NCBI GenBank assembly: GCA_903898215.1
Contig: CAIUEQ010000057.1
Span: forward strand, 1 to 10,134
Length of the DNA: 10,134 nucleotides
Origin: an uncultured Bacteroidota bacterium
Lineage (GTDB): Bacteria; Bacteroidota; Bacteroidia; UKL13-3
Reading direction: 5' to 3'
Shown: positions 5,560-10,134 of the stretch, piece after piece
Layout: each line of letters starts with the position of its first letter
Position numbering within the stretch: the first letter of the stretch is position 1
Translations under genes and position numbers: made by a program
Notes under the pieces: generated by a model
What the model saw: the letters and a program-made list of their open reading frames with translations, nothing else
Databases searched by the model: none
What the model was told of the DNA's origin: nothing

Positions 5560-8286
5560 ATGCAAATAACCATAAATAGTAATTCTTATGAAGCCACCCA
5601 AGGCGAAACCGTTTTGGATGTTGCAAAAAGAAATGGCATATATATTCCAACATTATGTTACCATGCTAAAACCGGACAGTCGGCAAAATGCCGCGCTTGT
5701 ATCGTTCAGGTTGAAGGAATGCGTGGCTTTCAAACCTCTTGTAACCTGAGCGCGAGAGATGGAATGACGGTTCAAACAGAATCGAAGGAAATTATCGAAA
5801 CTCAAAAGCAAATTGTTGACTTAATGCTGTCGCAAGGATATCATAATTGTCTTGCCTGCGAACGAAGCGGCTCTTGCGAGTTGCAGGATGTTTGTTATCA
5901 TCTCGGAATTGAAAAAACTACTTATGCTGATGCACCAACAGGACGCAAAGATGAGAGCTCAGAATTTATTGTAATTGATTACGATAAATGTATCAGTTGC
6001 GGACGTTGTGTTACTGCTTGTAATAATGTTGTGGTAAATGAAGTGCTTGGTTTTGGACATCGTGGCAAACACACAACCATCATGTGTGATGACAATATTT
6101 TGATGGGAGATTCGAGTTGTGTACAATGTGGCGAATGTGTTCAAATTTGTCCAACAGGAGCATTAACAGATAAAAAATCTCGAGGCACCGGAAGAGGAAA
6201 TCTTGATAAAGTTGATACAACGTGCCCTTATTGTGGTGTAGGCTGTCAAATAACTTTACATGTTGATAAAGCAAAAAATAAAGTTGTACGCGTTACCGGT
6301 CGTGAGGTTTGGCCAAACAATGGCATGCTTTGCGTAAAAGGTAGATATGGTTTTGAATTTCATGCAAGTCCAAAACGACTTCAATATCCATTGATAAGAA
6401 AGAATGGAAAACACGAACGTGCCACTTGGGATGAAGCATTGGATTATATTGTTGAACGTACAAAAGAAATTGTAGCTAAACACGGACCTGATGTTTTCTC
6501 GGCACTTGGCTCAGGACGAATTACCAACGAAAATAATTATGCTATTCAGAAATTTACTCGCGCAGTTGTAAAAACAAATAATATTGACCATTGTGCGCGT
6601 ACCTGCCATGCTCCTACTGTTGCCGGACTTGCACATGCTTTTGGAAGTGGAGCAGCTACCAATTCGATAAATGATATTTTAGAAAGTGAATTGCTTTTTG
6701 TGATCGGTTCAAACATGACTGAAGCGCATCCTGTTGTTTCCTATTATGTGAAACAAGCTGTTCAAAAAGGTGCGAAGATGATTGTTTGTGATCCTAGAAA
6801 AGTTGACATCGCACATTGGTCAGATCTTCATGTTCCATTGAGCGTTGGTACTGATGTTCCTTTTTTAAATGGACTGATCAATGAGATCATCAAGAATGGT
6901 TGGCATGACGAAGAATTCATGATTAACAATACCGAGAATCCTGAAGAGCTGAAAGAATGGGTAAAAGAATATCCTGTTGAAGTTGCTTCAAAAATTTGCG
7001 GAGTGCCTGAAGAAACCATGCACAAAGTTGCCAGAATGTTAGGAGAGGCAAAAAAAGTTAATGTCATTTATTGTCTTGGAATAACAGAACATACAACTGG
7101 AACTGATAATGTTAAAACTATCGCGAACCTGCAAATGGTGCTCGGGCATATTGGTAAAAAAGGTTGCGGAGTAAATCCGTTACGCGGACAAAATAATGTT
7201 CAGGGAGCTTGTGATATGGGAGCATTGCCAAATGTTTTTCATAACTATCAATCATGTATTGATGAAAGAGCTATTCTTAAAATGGAAAAAGATTGGGGCG
7301 TAACCGGCCTTTCAAGAAAAGAAGGATATAAGCTTCCAACCATGTTGCACAAAGCAACATCTGGAGAAACCAAAATACTTTTTTGTGTAGGAGATAATAC
7401 TGTTCAAACAGAACCTAATACTGCAAAAACCATCAAGGAAATTGAAGCATTGGAGTTTTTAGTTGTGGTTGATATTTTTCCGAATATGACAACGGAATAT
7501 GCTGATGTAATTTTACCCGATGTATGTTTTAATGAAGATGACGGAACATATTCAAACCTTGACAGACGTGTGCAGTTTTTGCATAAGGCAGTTAATGCTC
7601 CCGGAGAATCAAAACCAACATGGTGGATTATGCAGGAATTAGGAAAACGAATGGGTGTTGATCTTGGATTTCATTCGGCAGAACATACATGGGAAGATAT
7701 GCGCAGAACGGGAACAATCATGGGTGGAATTACTTACGAACGCATTCAGCATTTAGGTTTGCAATGGCCTTGTCCAACAGTTACTCATCCTGGCACTCCT
7801 ATCCTGCATATGAATGGAAAATTTACTCGCGGACTTGGATTATTCTCACACACAACTTATCGAGCACAAGCCGAATTACCGGATGCCGAATATCCTTTTA
7901 TCCTTTCAACCGGACGAAGATTGTGGCATTATCATACGGGAACACAAACAAGAAATTCAATCGGATTAGAAAATATTTTCCCTGAAGAATTATTGGAAAT
8001 CAGTCCGTATGATGCGAAGATAATGAATGTAAAATCAGGTGATATGGTGAAAGCAACAAGCCGAAGAGGAACAATAACATTGAAGGCTTGGGTTACAGAT
8101 CGTTCTCCAAAAGGTGTTACATGGTGTGCATTTCATTTCCATGAAGCTCATGCTAATGTGTTAACTAATGATGCCTATGATAACGTAACCGAAACACCCG
8201 AATACAAAGCTTGTGCAATTCAAATTGAAAAAGTGAGCGATGGTGTAGAAGTTATTTCAAGAGGATTCAGGCAAGCAAGGCCGTAA
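5560..8286 (+). CDS. fdhF: Formate dehydrogenase catalytic (alpha) subunit, Mo/W-bisPGD, Cys-containing, with NuoG/HydA-like N-terminus
   Basis: This subunit interconverts formate and CO2; at 908 residues it suits NAD-linked FdhA proteins. N-terminal clusters: plant-type [2Fe-2S] (C33, C44, C47, C61); a His-Cys [4Fe-4S] site (H95, C97, C100, C106); and two [4Fe-4S] (C144/147/150/154 and C187/190/193/197). The molybdopterin part opens with CPYCGVGC (C222, C225, C229) and C258 in LCVKG. Active-site residues align with E. coli FDH-H: CARTCHAPTVAGL gives C349 and H350 (for Sec140 and His141), and PLRGQNNVQGACDMG gives R542 (for Arg333). The Cys-to-Arg spacing, 193 residues, is the same in both. 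HYHTGTQTRNS (790-800) lies in the C-terminal dinucleotide-binding domain. The metal ligand is coded TGC, so no selenocysteine is needed. No twin-arginine signal is seen, so the enzyme is cytoplasmic. A nitrate reductase or NuoG is less likely given the C-H pair and PLRGQNNVQGA. Confidence 0.95.
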   Translation: MQITINSNSYEATQGETVLDVAKRNGIYIPTLCYHAKTGQSAKCRACIVQVEGMRGFQTSCNLSARDGMTVQTESKEIIETQKQIVDLMLSQGYHNCLACERSGSCELQDVCYHLGIEKTTYADAPTGRKDESSEFIVIDYDKCISCGRCVTACNNVVVNEVLGFGHRGKHTTIMCDDNILMGDSSCVQCGECVQICPTGALTDKKSRGTGRGNLDKVDTTCPYCGVGCQITLHVDKAKNKVVRVTGREVWPNNGMLCVKGRYGFEFHASPKRLQYPLIRKNGKHERATWDEALDYIVERTKEIVAKHGPDVFSALGSGRITNENNYAIQKFTRAVVKTNNIDHCARTCHAPTVAGLAHAFGSGAATNSINDILESELLFVIGSNMTEAHPVVSYYVKQAVQKGAKMIVCDPRKVDIAHWSDLHVPLSVGTDVPFLNGLINEIIKNGWHDEEFMINNTENPEELKEWVKEYPVEVASKICGVPEETMHKVARMLGEAKKVNVIYCLGITEHTTGTDNVKTIANLQMVLGHIGKKGCGVNPLRGQNNVQGACDMGALPNVFHNYQSCIDERAILKMEKDWGVTGLSRKEGYKLPTMLHKATSGETKILFCVGDNTVQTEPNTAKTIKEIEALEFLVVVDIFPNMTTEYADVILPDVCFNEDDGTYSNLDRRVQFLHKAVNAPGESKPTWWIMQELGKRMGVDLGFHSAEHTWEDMRRTGTIMGGITYERIQHLGLQWPCPTVTHPGTPILHMNGKFTRGLGLFSHTTYRAQAELPDAEYPFILSTGRRLWHYHTGTQTRNSIGLENIFPEELLEISPYDAKIMNVKSGDMVKATSRRGTITLKAWVTDRSPKGVTWCAFHFHEAHANVLTNDAYDNVTETPEYKACAIQIEKVSDGVEVISRGFRQARP

Positions 8287-8289
8287 TGG

Positions 8290-8383
8290 TTCTCGCAGAG
8301 GTTCGCAAAGTAATCGCGAAGTCTCGCAGAGAAATAATTAAATCAGCGGAACTCAGCGAAAAATCTGCGTTAATCTGCGAGAA
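8290..8383. repeat. Dyad-symmetric intergenic repeat with helically phased CGC/GCG units
   Basis: The 122-bp gap before the ferritin-like gene is almost filled by an imperfect 94-bp inverted repeat centred near 8336.5. Its ends are perfect 10-bp arms, TTCTCGCAGA (8290-8299) and TCTGCGAGAA (8374-8383). CGC triplets start at 8294, 8304, 8315 and 8325 (spacing 10, 11, 10). GCG triplets start at 8346, 8356, 8367 and 8377 (again 10, 11, 10), each the exact mirror of a left one. By hand, 29 of 47 paired positions match. TCTCGCAGAG also recurs directly at 8291 and 8322. I recall similar CGCAGA/CTGCG repeats scattered between genes in Bacteroidota, so this is probably one copy of a genome-wide family rather than a local regulator. 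Confidence 0.8.
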
Positions 8384-8408
8384 ATATATATAAACTAATA
8401 ACTAAAAT

Positions 8409-8867
8409 ATGACAGCAACCGACATTAAAAAACTATTTGATTTTGCCATTCAACAAGAATTTGATGCGTATGATTTTTACAAATCAGCAGCCGTTAAAGT
8501 TGATAACCGTGCAGTGAAAAAGATATTTGAAGAACTGGCCGGTGAAGAATTAGGACATGCTAATTTACTTGAGCATTACAAAATTGATTCAACATTAGTA
8601 GGTAAATTTAATGCCCTCGATGTTGATTATATGATTGCCGAAACTCAGGAAATGCCAGCACTTTCTTTAGCATTAAAACCAGCTGAAGCTATTGCTATTG
8701 CGATGAAACGTGAACAACTTGCAGCCGAATTATATAAAGCAATGTCAGCTAGTGCAGTTAGTCAAATCGAAAAACAAGCATTCGAAAGTTTGATGGTCAT
8801 GGAACAAAATCATAAGCACCGTTTAGAAAATGCTTTTGTGGATATTGGATATCCGGAAGTGTTTTAA
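8409..8867 (+). CDS. Ferritin-like diiron protein (rubrerythrin-type four-helix bundle without rubredoxin)
   Basis: This is a 152-residue all-helical protein with the spaced carboxylate/histidine pattern of rubrerythrin-like ferritins: E17 in QQEFDAYDFY, E47-x2-H50 in GEELGHANLLEHY, E102 in KREQLAAELY, and E132-x2-H135 in MEQNHKHRLE. These would ligate a diiron centre. It lacks the C-terminal rubredoxin Cys4 domain of classical rubrerythrin, so it either takes electrons from another protein or acts in iron handling or peroxide defence. There is no signal peptide, so it should be cytoplasmic. The ATG is preceded by AT-rich sequence with no clear Shine-Dalgarno. It follows the formate dehydrogenase gene on the same strand after 122 bp containing a dyad repeat, so co-transcription is uncertain. 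A protective role for the oxygen-sensitive enzymes upstream is inferred from position. Its last 40 bp are duplicated 410 bp downstream. Confidence 0.88.
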   Translation: MTATDIKKLFDFAIQQEFDAYDFYKSAAVKVDNRAVKKIFEELAGEELGHANLLEHYKIDSTLVGKFNALDVDYMIAETQEMPALSLALKPAEAIAIAMKREQLAAELYKAMSASAVSQIEKQAFESLMVMEQNHKHRLENAFVDIGYPEVF

Positions 8868-8868
8868 A
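8828..8868. repeat. 41-bp direct repeat, left copy (3' end of ferritin-like gene)
   Basis: This 41-bp stretch covers the last codons and stop of the ferritin-like gene plus one base, and is identical to 9238-9278. It contains a small hairpin, GGATAT-TGG-ATATCC (8840-8854), overlapping the palindrome GGATATCC (8847-8854). Its right end is 1 bp from the DUF3024 stop codon. Confidence 0.97.
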
Positions 8869-8869
8869 C

Positions 8870-9217
8870 TTAGCCCCAAAAACAATTAAATTTATCTTCT
8901 TCCACCAATTTCAAAAATTGGTTCAATGTTTCTAATGTAGGATTTGGGGAATAGCTGTGCCACTTTAAATCTGCTCGTTGCCAAAATACATTCCATTGGT
9001 TTTTAGATTTCACAAATGTTGTTTTGGCAATATTGCATTCAATCGTTACCTCTGGATTATTCCATTTTGGTCGTATCTCAAATATTATCACACTTTGATC
9101 TTCAATTTTGTATGATAAGTCAACTTCTTTTCGGATATGTTCGGGAGGTCTTTTCTTATCAATAAAATTTTCTAACGCTTCAATAATTTCTAATGTTTGT
9201 AATGTGTTTATTGACAT
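8870..9217 (-). CDS. DUF3024 domain protein
   Basis: This is a 115-residue protein of unknown function that I recognise as DUF3024. The family-like sequence runs through almost the whole protein: KKRPPEHIRKEVDLSY (21-36), VIIFEIRPKWNNPE (43-56), AKTTFVKSKNQWNVFWQRAD (64-83), LKWHSYSP (84-91) and the C-terminal CFWG. It is rich in Trp and basic residues, with no signal peptide or membrane segment. It fills nearly all the unique DNA between the two 41-bp repeats: the stop is 1 bp from the left copy and the start is 20 bp from the right copy. It lies downstream of, and on the same strand as, the DUF2889 gene (62 bp gap), so it could be read from that promoter. A weak -7-like element (TAGCTTTA, minus strand, 9275-9282) straddles the repeat edge. 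Biochemical function unknown. Confidence 0.88.
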   Translation of the reverse strand: MSINTLQTLEIIEALENFIDKKRPPEHIRKEVDLSYKIEDQSVIIFEIRPKWNNPEVTIECNIAKTTFVKSKNQWNVFWQRADLKWHSYSPNPTLETLNQFLKLVEEDKFNCFWG

Positions 9218-9237
9218 GCCGCTTTCAAGTTTAATTT

Positions 9238-9278
9238 AAATGCTTTTGTGGATATTGGATATCCGGAAGTGTTTTAAA
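9238..9278. repeat. 41-bp direct repeat, right copy
   Basis: Identical to 8828-8868 and 410 bp further on. It includes the duplicated ferritin-like C-terminal codons and stop but lacks the rest of that gene, so it is non-coding here. Its right end is 1 bp from the DUF2889 stop codon, and its left end lies 20 bp upstream of the DUF3024 start. It therefore forms most of the DUF3024 leader. The same GGATAT-TGG-ATATCC hairpin is at 9250-9264. Confidence 0.97.
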
Positions 9279-9279
9279 G

Positions 9280-9789
9280 CTATTTTTCTTTATAAATATA
9301 ACAGGTGTTTTTTAGCAATGGCTGAGAGATTTCTAATTTCTTTTTTTCATCCAATAAATTAAATTCTCGACTCATTAATCCGAAACCTTCATCAAAACCT
9401 ATCAGTGCAGTTGCAGCAAAATTGATGGTTTCCAAAGCCAACTCTCTTAAATGAACACAGCCTTCATCACCTCCAATACGATTTGAGATTGCTCTGGTAA
9501 TTCCTCTTTCAATTTTAAGACCAACCATAAGATTTGCTTTTATGGCTACAAACGGACAACCGGTATGCGGATGACTTGCGAATTCGCTTTTAGCGTGAAC
9601 GATAGTTTTTGTTTGTGGGTCGATATGCATATTTAACCTTATTAAATGATAAGGATCAAGCAAGGTTGCTTCAAGCATCAAGTTTCCATTTACCAATTCA
9701 AAAGCCTCTATACCAATATCTCTTTTTGATACCAAACGTTTTACTGCTATCCTTTCCATTTCGGAAATTGTATTATTTGATCCTTCCAT
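9280..9789 (-). CDS. DUF2889 family protein
   Basis: This is a 169-residue protein of unknown function resembling DUF2889. Features matching the family as I remember it are the early beta-rich segment with GIEAFELVNGNLMLEATLLD (26-45), a Cys after a proline-poor turn (HTGCPF, C78), VGLKIERGITRAI (89-101), and the best-conserved block GGDEGCVHLREL (107-118), where C111 and H113 could form a metal or catalytic site. No signal peptide or membrane helix is seen. It is convergent with the ferritin-like gene and divergent from the NuoE-type gene at 9941, with 151 bp between the two starts. A 10-bp-arm inverted repeat begins 10 bp upstream of its ATG. DUF3024 follows on the same strand. I cannot assign a function; a link with the redox genes is positional only. 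Confidence 0.75.
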   Translation of the reverse strand: MEGSNNTISEMERIAVKRLVSKRDIGIEAFELVNGNLMLEATLLDPYHLIRLNMHIDPQTKTIVHAKSEFASHPHTGCPFVAIKANLMVGLKIERGITRAISNRIGGDEGCVHLRELALETINFAATALIGFDEGFGLMSREFNLLDEKKKLEISQPLLKNTCYIYKEK

Positions 9790-9798
9790 TGTATAGAT

Positions 9799-9827
9799 TA
9801 TTTGAACTGGTATTTAAAGTTCAAATA
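9799..9827. promoter_or_regulatory. Inverted repeat in divergent intergenic region, possible operator or leader hairpin
   Basis: Perfect 10-bp arms TATTTGAACT (9799-9808) and AGTTCAAATA (9818-9827) are separated by 9 nt. The repeat starts 10 bp upstream of the DUF2889 start and lies 113 bp before the NuoE-type start at 9941. It could bind a dimeric regulator serving either gene, or form a hairpin in the DUF2889 leader. I do not recognise the motif. Confidence 0.45.
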
Positions 9828-9880
9828 TATTTCTTAATAATCCAAACCTCAAACAAATGGAATCGAATTCAAAAACAAAC

Positions 9881-9913
9881 TTTTGTCTGTGATGCGATGT
9901 TTTCGTATTGTTG
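9881..9913 (+). promoter_or_regulatory. Bacteroidota-type promoter candidate for the NuoE-type gene at 9941
   Basis: TTTTG (9881-9885) and TATTGTTG (9906-9913) are separated by 20 nt. They fit the Bacteroidota primary sigma pattern, TTTG at -33 and TAnnTTTG at -7, with one mismatch in the -7 element. Transcription would begin about 20 nt before the ATG at 9941. It is the best promoter match I found in the window. Confidence 0.5.
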
Positions 9914-9940
9914 TACAGACTAAAATTGATCTAACCCAAT

Positions 9941-10134
9941 ATGTCGAAAAACCTAAGTGAGCTTTCCGGAAGGAAAGGATTGCAACAAAATCTATTTGAA
10001 GAGCTAGGCATTGCCTCTTCTCAATCAGGAACACCTTCCTCAGAAAAAATTGATACCCTTTCCGAAGAATATTTAATGGGTAAAGCCAATATTTATGGCA
10101 CCGCTACATTCTATGATTTTATGCGCCCCGAAAA
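9941..10134 (+). CDS. Start of a NuoE-type (possibly NuoE-NuoF fusion) NADH-linked redox subunit, 3' end cut by window
   Basis: An open frame runs from ATG 9941 to the right edge, 64 full codons beginning MSKNLSELSGRKG. The stretch MGKANIYGTATFYDFMRPE (46-64) matches the region of NuoE-type proteins just before the [2Fe-2S] cysteines; compare IFGVITFYSFFSLKPRG in the NuoE-like protein at 3141. The cluster motif should lie just beyond the window. The N-terminal helical part is shorter than in the first NuoE-like protein and the sequence is clearly different, so this is a separate diaphorase component and not a recent duplicate. A promoter candidate lies 28-60 bp upstream. It may be a stand-alone NuoE or the N-terminal domain of a HoxF-like fusion. 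Confidence in the reading frame is high; that in the family is moderate. Confidence 0.65.
   Translation, partial: MSKNLSELSGRKGLQQNLFEELGIASSQSGTPSSEKIDTLSEEYLMGKANIYGTATFYDFMRPE

Larger units (their letters stand above)
8869..9278. mobile_element. Putative 410-bp inserted unit: DUF3024 gene plus one copy of the 41-bp repeat
   Basis: The unit is 369 bp of unique DNA plus one of two identical 41-bp repeats. Removing one repeat and the unique DNA restores the ferritin-like gene with its stop 2 bp from the stop of the convergent DUF2889 gene, a plausible ancestral junction. The pattern, a gene 3' end duplicated at both edges so that the host gene stays intact, resembles site-specific integration at a gene terminus. 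However, no recombinase, transposase or terminal inverted repeats fit in the unit. Template switching, recombination with another locus, or an assembly join at a 41-mer are alternatives. Confidence 0.5.

Noticed and set aside
6592..6609. Selenocysteine codon with a SECIS hairpin in the FdhF active site
   Set aside because: The codon is TGC (Cys), and the frame has no internal TGA.
7689..7985. Plus-strand 98-codon frame inside the formate dehydrogenase gene
   Set aside because: The overlapping FdhF frame carries conserved family motifs throughout this region; this is a shadow.
8290..8383. CRISPR array or rho-independent terminator
   Set aside because: The units are about 10 bp with no unique spacers, and no T-tract follows a strong GC stem; it is a dyad repeat.
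8828..9278. Insertion sequence with a target-site duplication
   Set aside because: There is no transposase and no terminal inverted repeats, and 41 bp is far longer than usual target duplications; a different mechanism or an assembly join is more likely.
9609..9923. Plus-strand 104-codon frame over the start of DUF2889 and the intergenic region
   Set aside because: It is antisense to the DUF2889 coding sequence and shows no family features of its own.

Overview
The window most likely comes from a fermentative or anaerobic member of the Bacteroidota. The evidence is low GC, mostly weak Shine-Dalgarno signals, a candidate promoter that fits the Bacteroidota -33/-7 pattern, and a CGCAGA/CTGCG intergenic repeat of a kind I recall from Bacteroidota genomes. 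No rRNA or marker gene confirms this.

Layout. (1) Positions 1-3023 hold the end of a drug-efflux operon: the C-terminal half of an RND (HAE1/AcrB-type) inner-membrane pump, then, 3 bp later, an OprM/NodT-type outer-membrane efflux lipoprotein. (2) A 117-bp gap carries a short palindrome and a long imperfect inverted repeat ending next to the following start codon. (3) Positions 3141-8286 hold a compact three-gene redox operon: a NuoE-like [2Fe-2S] subunit, a NuoF/HydB-like flavin subunit with a C-terminal two-cluster ferredoxin domain, and a 908-residue formate dehydrogenase catalytic subunit with a NuoG/HydA-like iron-sulfur N-terminus. Together they look like a soluble NAD-linked formate dehydrogenase or formate-forming CO2 reductase. 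Its cofactor set matches the electron-bifurcating HydABC/HylABC family, so ferredoxin coupling is possible. The catalytic residue is Cys, not selenocysteine. (4) A 94-bp dyad-symmetric repeat separates this operon from a small ferritin-like diiron protein gene (8409-8867). (5) After it comes a 410-bp segment carrying a DUF3024 gene on the minus strand, bounded by two perfect 41-bp copies of the 3' end of the ferritin-like gene. It looks like a small insertion between that gene and a convergent DUF2889 gene (9280-9789, minus). (6) From 9941 to the right edge, a plus-strand gene begins with a second NuoE-type thioredoxin-like domain, preceded by a good promoter candidate.

How it fits together. 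The NuoE and NuoF subunits would exchange electrons with NAD(H), and the FdhF subunit would interconvert formate and CO2. The gene cut at the right edge suggests another NAD-linked diaphorase module (hydrogenase, formate dehydrogenase or similar) beside it, so this may be a larger formate/NADH/H2 redox cluster. The ferritin-like protein may protect the oxygen-sensitive Fe-S and Mo/W enzymes, but that is inferred only from position. The most unusual features are the 41-bp-repeat-bounded DUF3024 unit and the phased dyad repeat at 8290-8383.
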